From Lachnospiraceae bacterium (lineage in GTDB: Bacteria; Bacillota; Clostridia; Lachnospirales; Lachnospiraceae), in NCBI GenBank assembly GCA_024698715.1, contig JAILRA010000024.1, forward strand, positions 1-64,000: a stretch of 64,000 bases of DNA, read 5' to 3'. This document shows, in pieces, positions 1-8,017 of this stretch. The notes beneath the pieces were generated by a model. That model was not told where the DNA came from, made no database searches, and saw only the letters and a list, made by a program, of their open reading frames with translations. The position numbers and the translations under genes are program-made. Position 1 is the stretch's first letter; each line of letters begins with the position of its first letter.

Positions 1-26
1 TCATCACAAATTAAAATGTTGTACAT
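1..26 (-). CDS. Start of a probable response regulator (partial, runs off the left edge)
   Basis: Only eight codons lie in the window. They read M-Y-N-I-L-I-C-D, followed by a codon beginning GA. This matches the first beta strand and acidic pocket at the N-terminus of a CheY-like receiver domain. A GGGAG ribosome binding site sits about 7 bases upstream of the ATG, which supports a real start. The type of output domain cannot be seen. The call is an inference from a very short match. Confidence 0.45.
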
Positions 27-192
27 TTCTTTTCTCCCAAACCGGTATATAGGTGCCCGTGAAGCAAACTCCTGTCAAAAAAGCTTTCACAAGGCATATA
101 TAAAGGAATTCCTGCAGGTTTTCCGTTCACGTATAATAATAAACATCCAAAGATTAAGAAACAAGTAGACAAAAGTTTAAGATTTTATTAAG

Positions 193-220
193 AAACCACC
201 ATCCGATTGAATGGTGGTTT
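193..220 (-). terminator. Hairpin terminator downstream of the TIR-Sel1 gene
   Basis: AAACCACCAT (193-202) and ATGGTGGTTT (211-220) form a perfect 10-bp stem with an 8-base loop. On the minus strand the stem is followed by a T/A-rich stretch. It lies about 30 bases past the stop codon of the leftward gene at 254-3061, so it probably ends that transcript. Confidence 0.6.
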
Positions 221-253
221 GTGCTATGAGGTGTGCGAAAAATAAATATTAAA

Positions 254-3061
254 TCAGTTTTCAAGCCATGGAGCGATGTATTCCAGGGTTTCGGGTTTAA
301 TTACCATGCCGTCTTTTACCCATTCGTTAATGGTCCCTTTAAGATCGTTATTTCCATCATATCCGTTTTCCAGTGCTTTTCCAAACCATATTGCGGCATT
401 TTCGTAATCATTCATATAAAAATAATTGATGCCTGTTTTGTAAGCTGCCTTCGGATTATGGTTGAATTCAAATGCTTTTTCAAAACATTTTGCCGCCGCT
501 TCATTGTCCTCGGTTTCAAATAAAATTACACCGAACCGGTTCCAGAATTCCTCATCATCCATTCCCATATCCGCGACTTTCTTAAAATACGGCTTTGCAC
601 TGAGATAATTGACGGAAACAACTCCTTCAATTCCTTCATAATAAATCATGCCAAGCCTGTATGCCGCCTCCATGTTTTCTTCCCAGACCTTTTTATAGCA
701 TTCAACGGCTCCTTCATAATTGCCTTCATCATAGTATATTTCTCCCAGATTCAGACAGCTGGAGGGATCGTTAAGTTCCACTCCTTTTCGGTAGTATTCT
801 TTAGCCTTATCAATATCTTTCGGGAGATATCTTCCTTCTTTGCTCATTTCTCCGAGCAGGCCGTATGCCAGTTTTTCCCCGTTTTCGGCTGCTTTTGTAA
901 ACCAGTAATATGCTTTCTCATAGTCCCGTCCTTCGGGTAATCTGCCGTCATAGTAACATATTCCGACCATGAACATTGATGTTTTATTTCCCAGAGAAGC
1001 TCCCTTTTTAAACCATTTGTATGCGGCTTCATTATCAGGTTCGCCGGTTTTTTCCCCGTTATAATACATAAAGGCCAGAGTGTTTATTGCCATTTGGTTG
1101 TCTTCTTCGGCACTGAGCAGATACCATTTCTCCGCTTCTTCGTAACTTTGTTCAACACCCTCTCCGTTTTCATACATTAAACCTATATTTCTTTTGGCTG
1201 TACTCGATCCGTTATAAGAGGCTTTCTTAAACCATTTCATTGCTTCTTCGTAATCAGGCTTGCCTTCATATCCTTTATAGTAATAATATCCCATGGCGTT
1301 CATGGAAGCACCGTTACATTTATCGCACCCCATCTGATAGTATTCTTTGGCTTTCAGATAATCGGTTTCCACACCCATACCATTTAAATACATATCTCCG
1401 AGTTCGCTGTATGAGTCATAATTTCCGTTTTCGGCAGCCTTTTTTAACCACTGAAGTGCCATATTATAATCAGGCTCATCGTCAACAAGTCCGTAATCAC
1501 CGTTACAATACATCAAACCGATGGCTTTCATTGCCTTTTCGTAACCCAGATCCGATGCTTTTTTGTAATACTCATACGCTTTTTCGGTATTTTTCTTAAG
1601 AGGATCATTTCCATGTTCATATAATACGCCCATATTATATAAAGAATAATAATTGCCGTTTTCTGAAGCTTTTTTATAATATTCCATGGCTTTTTCGCCA
1701 TCCTGAATACATCCCCTGCCTCCTTCATACATATATCCCATGCGGTTCATGCTTTCAAGATTTCCGGCCTCAGCAGCCTTTTCGTAATACTCTAAAGCGG
1801 CACGATAATAGTCATCAGCCTTAAGGTCTTCATCGCACGACAAATAAAGAAGGGCTATGCTGAAATATCCCAGACCTTCATTTGCTTCATAGCATTCGAT
1901 GGCCTTCATATAATAATCAAATGACTTGTCAAAATCCTTTTCTACACCTTCAACCCCTTTTTTATATACATCTCCCATATTAATATAGGTCATTGACTTT
2001 ATCTGCAAATCCTTGCATTCAAGTGCTTTTTCATAATATTCAAGTGCCTCTTTTGCATCTGCGTTTTCAAATTTGTCCGACAAACCCTTTTGTACAAGGA
2101 GTCCTTCAAGATAATATGCTTCCACGCAGCCTTTATCCATTGCGTCATTGACAAGTTCATTGGCTTTTTCTATATCAAGAGGTACATCTTTGCCATTCGC
2201 ATAAAGATAAGCCAGACCGTATTCGGAAAGACTGCTGCCGTTTTCAATTCCGGTTTTATAGCATTTTTCGGCATTTTTAAAATCAAACTCCCGTTCATAA
2301 AGCTTACCGAGATAATAATATGCGTCTTCCTTGCCCTTCTTCGCGGCTTTTTCAAAATATTCTCTGGCCTTTTTGTTGTCCTCTTCCCCCAGATACCGGG
2401 TGTTATAGTATTCGAGACCTTTGTTCATCATTTTTGCAGAACCGCCGAATACATTTATCAGAACAATCGACAATCCGCCCGCAAATACGACGACTGCGGT
2501 CAAAATCACGGCAATTAAAACCGCTGCAAGAGAAACAATCAATCCCGCGCAGCTTTTTTTCTTTTTGTTTTGTGGATTATTTTTCGATAATTCGACATTG
2601 TCTTTATAGGAAATATCCTTTCCGTTTTCGAGAAGGCTTTCCACATGTTCGACGAGGCTGTCCGTGCTTTTTTCAAGAGGTATGTTGAACGCATCCAGCC
2701 AGTGAACTCTTGTAAGATAGTATTCGAGCTCATTGTCCATATCGCAGTCCGAAATCTTAAAGGGAACAATTACCTTTCCCTCATTGAATGCAAGTGCAAC
2801 TTCATTTTTTACCTGCTCCGAACTGTTTGATTCCTCGGTATAAATAAGCACAAAAACTCCGGTTTTCACCAGAGCATTTTTAATGGCATTTACCCATTGA
2901 TCGCCGGGTCTTATATCCCTCGGAGCATACCAGCATTTTATATTGTGCTGTTCCATCTTTGCGACAACGACATCGGCTATGTCTTTATTTTTTGAAGAAT
3001 AACTTATAAAAACAACGGGTGTTTCCGTAAGATTATCCGTTTTTTCAATGTTTGCATCCAT
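254..3061 (-). CDS. Membrane-anchored TIR domain protein with a long Sel1-repeat array
   Basis: The 935-residue protein begins with a TIR-type domain at about residues 14-115 (PVVFISYSSKNKDIAD, then a CWYAPRDIRPGDQW segment typical of bacterial TIR_2 domains). A Lys-rich stretch precedes one hydrophobic helix at about 174-205. From about 215 to the C-terminus there are roughly 19 Sel1-like repeats of about 36 residues, each carrying an A-x-x-x-Y-x-K-A-A type signature. TIR domains act as NAD-consuming enzymes or signalling modules, and Sel1 repeats bind proteins. The predicted topology puts TIR in the cytoplasm; with no signal peptide the side of the repeats is uncertain. It is a single-gene unit with its own promoter and terminator. 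The exact function is unknown. Confidence 0.85.
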   Translation of the reverse strand: MDANIEKTDNLTETPVVFISYSSKNKDIADVVVAKMEQHNIKCWYAPRDIRPGDQWVNAIKNALVKTGVFVLIYTEESNSSEQVKNEVALAFNEGKVIVPFKISDCDMDNELEYYLTRVHWLDAFNIPLEKSTDSLVEHVESLLENGKDISYKDNVELSKNNPQNKKKKSCAGLIVSLAAVLIAVILTAVVVFAGGLSIVLINVFGGSAKMMNKGLEYYNTRYLGEEDNKKAREYFEKAAKKGKEDAYYYLGKLYEREFDFKNAEKCYKTGIENGSSLSEYGLAYLYANGKDVPLDIEKANELVNDAMDKGCVEAYYLEGLLVQKGLSDKFENADAKEALEYYEKALECKDLQIKSMTYINMGDVYKKGVEGVEKDFDKSFDYYMKAIECYEANEGLGYFSIALLYLSCDEDLKADDYYRAALEYYEKAAEAGNLESMNRMGYMYEGGRGCIQDGEKAMEYYKKASENGNYYSLYNMGVLYEHGNDPLKKNTEKAYEYYKKASDLGYEKAMKAIGLMYCNGDYGLVDDEPDYNMALQWLKKAAENGNYDSYSELGDMYLNGMGVETDYLKAKEYYQMGCDKCNGASMNAMGYYYYKGYEGKPDYEEAMKWFKKASYNGSSTAKRNIGLMYENGEGVEQSYEEAEKWYLLSAEEDNQMAINTLAFMYYNGEKTGEPDNEAAYKWFKKGASLGNKTSMFMVGICYYDGRLPEGRDYEKAYYWFTKAAENGEKLAYGLLGEMSKEGRYLPKDIDKAKEYYRKGVELNDPSSCLNLGEIYYDEGNYEGAVECYKKVWEENMEAAYRLGMIYYEGIEGVVSVNYLSAKPYFKKVADMGMDDEEFWNRFGVILFETEDNEAAAKCFEKAFEFNHNPKAAYKTGINYFYMNDYENAAIWFGKALENGYDGNNDLKGTINEWVKDGMVIKPETLEYIAPWLEN

Positions 3062-3112
3062 ATATGTTTTGTTTCCGCAAATCTTTTGCCTTGAAAGTCT
3101 TTTAACACCTTT

Positions 3113-3140
3113 ATTATACCAAAAGCTTCCCTTTTTTCAA
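3113..3140 (-). promoter_or_regulatory. Sigma-A-type promoter of the TIR-Sel1 gene
   Basis: On the minus strand TTGAAA (3135-3140) and TATAAT (3113-3118) are separated by 16 bases. The -10 box lies about 50 bases upstream of the ATG at 3061. Confidence 0.6.
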
Positions 3141-3171
3141 TTTATTCAAATATTCATAATAGCGTAGTTCA

Positions 3172-3202
3172 AAAAAGCGACGCCAAATCAGCGTCGCTTT
3201 TT
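3172..3202. terminator. Intrinsic terminator after the anti-sigma gene
   Basis: AAAAAGCGACGC (3172-3183) pairs perfectly with GCGTCGCTTTTT (3191-3202) around a 7-base loop. On the minus strand the hairpin is followed by a T-run, fitting termination of the sigma/anti-sigma operon. The A/T flanks make it potentially bidirectional. Confidence 0.8.
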
Positions 3203-3251
3203 ATGATTGTAAATTTGATTTTCTAAAATTTCAGAAAGGAAGTATTTTTTT

Positions 3252-3851
3252 TCAGTTAAAGTCTGTTGCTTTCGGGTATTTTACCGTATCAATACCGTAT
3301 CCGCCGTTCTTCTTTATGGTCATGTAAAATTCCTTGCCGCCCTCGGATACATGTGTGTAGCAAATATCATTATTATCGAATTTGTCGGTAATATCGATTG
3401 CCTGCGAATGATAGTAAACAATTATCCTGCCGTCATCGAGATAATCGACTTCGGGCATATCCATATGCTCAAGCATTTCCTCTTCATTGACCGATCTCTC
3501 ATTTCCGAACGCATCGATGGCAATGCCGCCGCCCTGGATTGTCCTTTCCTCACCTGCTTCAGTGGTGTATGAAATCGAATATGTACCTTCCGATTCGTCT
3601 ATTTCCATGGTCGCCGTAGTCTGATCTCCCTGCACCCAGATCTGAATCTGTCTCTGAATTCCTCCGACATTGGCTGCATAAGCCGTTGTTCCCAAACCTC
3701 CGACAGCTGCAATTGCCGCACATGCTGCCACGATACCCTTAATTATATTGTGTTTCTTATTTAACTTTGCCATTATTTCTACCTCCGGTGAAAAATTGTC
3801 GGAGGTATGTAATACCGAAAATGCCTGTTTGTATTTTTCTTTATTCGTCAT
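3252..3851 (-). CDS. Probable membrane anti-sigma factor paired with the ECF sigma gene
   Basis: The 199-residue protein has a short cytoplasmic N-terminus (M-T-N-K-E-K-Y-K-Q-A-F), one hydrophobic helix at about 37-60 and a predominantly polar extracytoplasmic C-terminal domain. This is the layout of Lachnospiraceae anti-sigma proteins that follow ECF genes. Its ATG overlaps the stop codon of the upstream sigma gene by 11 bases, so the two are translationally coupled. Regulation of the sigma factor is inferred from this arrangement. I do not recognise the extracytoplasmic domain. Confidence 0.65.
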   Translation of the reverse strand: MTNKEKYKQAFSVLHTSDNFSPEVEIMAKLNKKHNIIKGIVAACAAIAAVGGLGTTAYAANVGGIQRQIQIWVQGDQTTATMEIDESEGTYSISYTTEAGEERTIQGGGIAIDAFGNERSVNEEEMLEHMDMPEVDYLDDGRIIVYYHSQAIDITDKFDNNDICYTHVSEGGKEFYMTIKKNGGYGIDTVKYPKATDFN

Positions 3852-4323
3852 ATTCCCATTCCTCCTTTAATGTTTCCTTGAGAAGGTTTCTTCCACGTGA
3901 TAATCTTACTTTCACATTGCTTTCGGATACTTTTAAGATCTCCGAAATCTCTTTAACGGTGTAATCCTCATAATAGAATAGGTGAATGGCGATACGATAT
4001 TTTTCAGGAAGTTTCATGACCGTTTCAAACAGTTCTTTTGATTCTTCCGTTTCGAAAGCCAGTGTTTCCATCGTTTCGTCCAGAGTCACTTTGTTTTTTC
4101 TCCAAAACGAATTGTTTATATTTTTTGCTTTATTGATTGCCACCCGTATAAGCCATGCTTTTACGTGTTCTTCCGTCTCAAATTCTTTGCGATTCGAAAA
4201 GTACTGTACGAATGTGTCCTGTACGACATCTTCGGCGTCATCAGGATTTTTGCATATGTTAAATGCCACAGCGTACAAATTGTTTTTGTACTTCCCGATC
4301 AGTTCCATAACCTGCGGTCTCAT
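3841..4323 (-). CDS. ECF RNA polymerase sigma factor
   Basis: The protein has 160 residues, the usual length for the ECF family. Region 2 lies at about 15-80 and contains the NPDDAEDVVQDTFVQYF signature used for core binding and -10 recognition. Region 4 at about 104-153 carries a helix-turn-helix (EISEILKVSESNVKVRLSRGR) that reads the -35 element. An AGGAG ribosome binding site precedes the ATG. The downstream overlapping gene encodes its likely anti-sigma factor. Its regulon cannot be told from the window, apart from a possible autoregulatory promoter at 4365-4395. Confidence 0.9.
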   Translation of the reverse strand: MRPQVMELIGKYKNNLYAVAFNICKNPDDAEDVVQDTFVQYFSNRKEFETEEHVKAWLIRVAINKAKNINNSFWRKNKVTLDETMETLAFETEESKELFETVMKLPEKYRIAIHLFYYEDYTVKEISEILKVSESNVKVRLSRGRNLLKETLKEEWEYDE

Positions 4324-4364
4324 GAGTTCTCCTGTTCGGTTGTTTTTTAAGGCCTTTCACCAAT

Positions 4365-4395
4365 AATACAAACGAAAGAAACGAAAGGTTACAAA
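4365..4395 (-). promoter_or_regulatory. Candidate ECF-type autoregulated promoter
   Basis: On the minus strand a TGTAACC motif is followed by two copies of CTTTCGTTT, ending in CGTTTGTAT. A GTAAC-type -35 with a CGT-type -10 is the style recognised by several ECF factors. The spacing (13 bases between AAC and CGT) is shorter than the textbook value, so this is tentative. Confidence 0.3.
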
Positions 4396-4421
4396 AAACA
4401 AAAAATTTTTTCAGAAAACTT

Positions 4422-5336
4422 TTAAAGCCATTTTTTCAGCTTAAATACGATAAGGCTTACGGTGACTATAAGAACACTTATAATGATGACTATCGGGTAT
4501 CCGAGTTTGCTCGAAAGTTCCGGCATGTACTGAAAATTCATTCCGTACCAGCCGGCAATAACGGTCAGCGGCATGAATACCGTGGTCACGATCGTAAGGA
4601 CCGTCATGATCCTGTTCTGTTTGATATCCAGATGTGCCTTGTAAATATCCCTTATCTGGATCGCATGGTCGCTGACGGCGATCGTCTCGTCGCGCATTCT
4701 TTCGATACGGCTCGTAAAAAGTCTGAAATATCTGATGTTTTCATGCAAAAAGAAATTGTTTTCGTTCTCTTCGAGTTCCTGTGAGAAATCCAGAAGCTGT
4801 TCATAATGAACCCTTAAGTCTCTTATCTCGCTTCTTATCTCGTTTGCTCTGTCGGATATTTCCTCTCCGCAGTCCTTTGCGATCAGATCTTCCATTTCGG
4901 TCAGTTCTTTTTCGTATTTTTCAAGAAGTTCCCTGTCGTGCCTTACTATCTCTTCGAGAAAATCGTAAATAAATCTCTCAAGGCTCGGGAATCTCCATTT
5001 TTTGGATTTCTTAATTCTTTCCATGATTTCATTCACATAATTGTGATCGTCTATGAATACTATTCCTTTTTCATCGAGTGCGAACAGAAAATCATAATAT
5101 TTGCTGAAGTCATTACGGTCGGGAATGGAAAAACACCCCGTCAGAGAATCGTAGTTTACAATGGCTTTCGTAGAATATATATCTTTGGGATCGATATCCA
5201 GATCGATACCCATCTCGAAATCCTCTTTCGTATCCTGCCACTCTTCCAGAGTCAGTACCGCTACATACTGGCTTTTTTCTTTTCTGAATTTGTTTCTCGA
5301 CGATTCTTCAAGTTTTTCCTTTATCAAATAGTACAT
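4422..5336 (-). CDS. CorA-type divalent cation transporter
   Basis: The 304-residue protein has a soluble acidic N-terminal domain with long charged helices and two C-terminal membrane helices at about 245-263 and 280-300. The family signature G-M-N appears as YGMNF at residues 264-268 at the end of the first helix, where it forms the mouth of the pore. The C-terminus K-L-K-K-W-L is basic, as in CorA proteins. Magnesium is the usual substrate, but relatives also carry cobalt, nickel or zinc. It is a monocistronic leftward gene. Confidence 0.88.
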   Translation of the reverse strand: MYYLIKEKLEESSRNKFRKEKSQYVAVLTLEEWQDTKEDFEMGIDLDIDPKDIYSTKAIVNYDSLTGCFSIPDRNDFSKYYDFLFALDEKGIVFIDDHNYVNEIMERIKKSKKWRFPSLERFIYDFLEEIVRHDRELLEKYEKELTEMEDLIAKDCGEEISDRANEIRSEIRDLRVHYEQLLDFSQELEENENNFFLHENIRYFRLFTSRIERMRDETIAVSDHAIQIRDIYKAHLDIKQNRIMTVLTIVTTVFMPLTVIAGWYGMNFQYMPELSSKLGYPIVIIISVLIVTVSLIVFKLKKWL

Positions 5337-5472
5337 TTCGTGCCTCCGTTTATGATCTTCTTATATTCAGACTACTTTTATAATACTACATATTTTGATT
5401 TATTTGATATTTTTCCTCGCTCCCGACTTCCTTTTTATTATCCTGTCCTAAAAAAGAATGCATGAACATATT

Positions 5473-5501
5473 ATGACAGTGTTATATGAATATGTTATGA
5501 T
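5473..5501 (+). promoter_or_regulatory. Promoter of the small lipoprotein gene
   Basis: ATGACA (5473-5478) and TATGAT (5496-5501) are separated by 17 bases. They lie 38 bases upstream of the start codon at 5539. Confidence 0.55.
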
Positions 5502-5538
5502 ACTTATTGTGATCATTCGGGATTTCGGAGGAATAAAA

Positions 5539-5925
5539 ATGAAGAACTTAAAAAAGGGATTGGCCGTATTATCCGTTCTTATGGCGGTTTTGATGGCTCT
5601 GACCGCATGTACGACCGGGGAAAAAGTACCTGACAAAGCTCGCGGCGAATACACTTTTGTCTGGGAAAAAGCACCTCTTTTTACCCGTTACGATGTCGAT
5701 TCCAAATTTGTTTTGGACGGATTCGGCGAAGGGGAATATCATAAAGAAGGTAATGTTCACAAGATAAAGTATACTTTCAATGACCCGAATATAGAGATCT
5801 CGGATAAGCTGACCGGAATAAAATACCGGGGTACCGTTATCGACGGAGAACTTGAACTCTACGACGGAAGTCCGGACAGTTCAATGGTCTCACATTTCCT
5901 TTTTGAAAAGAAAAAGCCTTACTGA
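5539..5925 (+). CDS. Small predicted lipoprotein of unknown function
   Basis: I start the gene at 5539 rather than at an in-frame ATG at 5458, because the later ATG has a GGAGG ribosome binding site 8 bases upstream and the earlier one lies upstream of the promoter. The 128-residue product begins MKNLKKGLAVLSV, then has a hydrophobic core and a lipobox ending in A-L-T-A-C at about residue 21, so it should be lipidated and anchored on the outer face of the membrane. The mature part is rich in beta-prone residues. I do not recognise the family. A terminator follows at 5942. Confidence 0.75.
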   Translation: MKNLKKGLAVLSVLMAVLMALTACTTGEKVPDKARGEYTFVWEKAPLFTRYDVDSKFVLDGFGEGEYHKEGNVHKIKYTFNDPNIEISDKLTGIKYRGTVIDGELELYDGSPDSSMVSHFLFEKKKPY

Positions 5926-5941
5926 ACAGCTCATAAAAATA

Positions 5942-5976
5942 AAACTTCCCTTATTTATCCTGACGGGAAGTTTTTT
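5942..5976 (+). terminator. Intrinsic terminator after the lipoprotein gene
   Basis: AAACTTCCC (5942-5950) pairs with GGGAAGTTT (5965-5973), followed by a T-run. It overlaps the 3' end of the convergent gene at 5951-6139. Confidence 0.7.
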
Positions 5977-6139
5977 TGTTGCAGCTGCCGTTCATTGAAC
6001 ATCCTTCGCAACCGCAGCCGCAGGACGATCTGCCGTTTTTCCTGTCTTTTACCAGCTTGACGATGATAAGCGAAACTATGACAAGCAGAACGACGGAGAT
6101 CACTATGGTCCATATATTGCTTAAAAGCCAAGAAATCAT
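5951..6139 (-). CDS. FeoB-associated Cys-rich membrane protein-like small protein
   Basis: The 62-residue product has one N-terminal membrane helix (about residues 3-29), a basic stretch and a C-terminal cluster of cysteines (SSCGCGCEGCSMNGSCNKK). This is the layout of the FeoB-associated Cys-rich protein family. Members usually sit beside ferrous-iron transporter genes, but no feoA or feoB is visible here, so any iron role is an inference. It ends 19 bases before the stop of the next leftward gene region. Confidence 0.65.
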   Translation of the reverse strand: MISWLLSNIWTIVISVVLLVIVSLIIVKLVKDRKNGRSSCGCGCEGCSMNGSCNKKTSRQDK

Positions 6140-6158
6140 GATAAACTCCGTTCTTTAA

Positions 6159-7325
6159 CTATTCTTTGATCTGATCGAGGATGAACTTCTTAACATTTTC
6201 AAGACTGCTGGTCTTCCACTTTCCTTCTTCGGCCTTAAGGGAAAGCGGGTAAATGATCTGGAGATCAAGACATTCCCCGGGTACCCTTCCGCTCCTTAAA
6301 GGTTCGTAGAAATTGTTGTACCAGTCTTCCTCACTCGCGTTCGCAAATTGTTCCGGTTTCAGGAATCGAAGCTGTCTCTTCGTATTTTCTATAAACATTT
6401 TTGACGAAAGCGGGATCAGCTTTTCATACTCCTCTTCCTGTACGTCAGTAAAGATCTGCGGGATCTCGTCCTTAAGGATCCGTTCGTTTTCCCTGTCGAT
6501 CTTTATGCCGAAAGGTTCAAAAGAAAAAGAATCCTCATTCAGTCTGAGTTTAAGGAAAAGTCCCGATTCGGTATTGAACTGCGAACGCTGATAATCGGTA
6601 TCAAATATGAAATTTCCGAGCGAATAAAAGATCGCTTTATCCTCAAAGGTTTCGTAATTCATCGGTACATGGGGATGGTGTGCCACCACGATATCCGCTC
6701 CCATTTCAAGATAATCCATGTATCTTTTTCTGGTATAGGGTGAGGGAAGTGCCGTGAACTCTTCTCCCGCATGTGCAACGATTATGCACCATCTGCAGGT
6801 CTTTTTTATCTCTTTTATTTCTTTTTCGATAACATCAAGGTCGCTCCAGGAAAAACATCCGGGCGTGTCAGGTCCCGCTTTTCTGCAGGCTCTCTGATAT
6901 CCGACACCCATAAGTCCTATTCCGCCGGCTTCATTCAGGATAAGCGGTTTTCTTGCTTCTTCCTCGTTCTTTCCGGCCCCGAGTGTCAGCGCCCCCTGCT
7001 TTGAAGCTATTTCCAAAGTGCTTAAAATACCTTCGCTTCCCGCATCCATGATATGGTTATTGCATATATTCCAGATATCCGCGCCTATTTCTTTAAGAAA
7101 ATCACCCACTTTCGGGTCCATACTGTGAATAAGCGACAAAACACCTGTTGCGGCAGCAGTGTCTTTTTTTTCATAAAGCGGTCCTTCGACGTTTACTATA
7201 AGATGATCACCCGAAGTAAGAAAAGAACGCACTTCGCCGGAGAGAAGATTCTCATCTTCCCATCTTTTATCCATATATTTATCGAATCCGATATCACCGG
7301 TAAATATCAAACTTGTTTCGTTCAT
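6159..7325 (-). CDS. CapA family protein (poly-gamma-glutamate capsule-type metallophosphatase fold)
   Basis: The 388-residue protein begins with the family's first metal motif (IFTGDIGFDKYMDKR) and continues with NVEGPL, WNICNNHIMDAG, IIVAHAGEE and VVAHHPHVP, which are the Asp, Glu, Asn and His ligands of the calcineurin-like CapA/PgsA fold. There is no signal peptide, unlike capsule-linked CapA proteins, so a cytoplasmic location is likely. No other capsule genes are nearby. The substrate is unknown. It lies 34 bases downstream of trmB on the same strand. Confidence 0.85.
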   Translation of the reverse strand: MNETSLIFTGDIGFDKYMDKRWEDENLLSGEVRSFLTSGDHLIVNVEGPLYEKKDTAAATGVLSLIHSMDPKVGDFLKEIGADIWNICNNHIMDAGSEGILSTLEIASKQGALTLGAGKNEEEARKPLILNEAGGIGLMGVGYQRACRKAGPDTPGCFSWSDLDVIEKEIKEIKKTCRWCIIVAHAGEEFTALPSPYTRKRYMDYLEMGADIVVAHHPHVPMNYETFEDKAIFYSLGNFIFDTDYQRSQFNTESGLFLKLRLNEDSFSFEPFGIKIDRENERILKDEIPQIFTDVQEEEYEKLIPLSSKMFIENTKRQLRFLKPEQFANASEEDWYNNFYEPLRSGRVPGECLDLQIIYPLSLKAEEGKWKTSSLENVKKFILDQIKE

Positions 7326-7359
7326 CTGTCATCCTCTGAAAAAGATCTGCCTTAGATCA

Positions 7360-8001
7360 TCATGGTTTCTGAATTATATATTTGTTGATCGGATTGCCGA
7401 GAGCAGAAAATTTTGCCTCGTATTCGGTCATGATATTTCCTTCGCAAAGTTCTTTGTCTTTGTGAAGATCCCTTGTGAATGCGATCATTTTCCAGCCCGC
7501 AGACTCAACTTCTTCGAGTGCAAAATCAAAAAGATCGTTATTGTCGGTCTTAAATTCTATAAGTCCGTCATCTTTTAATATGGTTTTGTAACGGCCGAGG
7601 AACTGCCTGCTCTCAAGCCTTCTTTTGGCATGACGGTCCTTGGGCCAGGGGTCTGAAAAATTAAGGTAGATCCTGTCAATTTCCCCTTCTTCGAAAACTT
7701 CCGTGATATCTTCGGCATCCATTCTTATAAAGATAAGATTCGGCAGGGGTTCTTCTTCCATCTTCTGAATGGCACGTAAAAGAACCGATGAATATTTTTC
7801 GATTCCTACGAAATTAATATCGGGGTTTTGGCGTGCCATCTCGTAAATGAACTGCCCTTTCCCCATACCTATTTCTATCCGTATGGGATTGTTATTCGAA
7901 AAATACTCTCTTATCTTTCCCTTTTTTTCTGTTTCGTCATGTATCACGAATCTGCTTTCGGCTATATATTCTTTTGAGCCGGGTACATTTTTAAGTCTCA
8001 T
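7360..8001 (-). CDS. trmB: tRNA (guanine-N7-)-methyltransferase
   Basis: The 213-residue protein methylates G46 in the variable loop of tRNAs using S-adenosylmethionine. The SAM-binding motif IEIGMGKGQFIYEMA is at about residues 39-53. The TrmB signature NFSDPWPKDRHAKRRL, which positions the tRNA guanine, is at about 114-129. Length and motif order match the bacterial family. It lies 16 bases after the stop of the ATPase gene on the same strand and may be co-transcribed with it. Confidence 0.95.
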   Translation of the reverse strand: MRLKNVPGSKEYIAESRFVIHDETEKKGKIREYFSNNNPIRIEIGMGKGQFIYEMARQNPDINFVGIEKYSSVLLRAIQKMEEEPLPNLIFIRMDAEDITEVFEEGEIDRIYLNFSDPWPKDRHAKRRLESRQFLGRYKTILKDDGLIEFKTDNNDLFDFALEEVESAGWKMIAFTRDLHKDKELCEGNIMTEYEAKFSALGNPINKYIIQKP

Positions 8002-8017
8002 AAAATTTCCTCAATAA

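Noticed and set aside
1-168. Plus-strand open frame from the left edge to TAG at 166
   Set aside because: No start is visible and the composition is not convincing. The minus-strand start of a response regulator in the first 26 bases is a better reading.
254-3061. Thoeris-type or other known antiphage system
   Set aside because: No ThsA-like effector or other defence gene is adjacent; the neighbours are an ECF sigma pair and a transporter.
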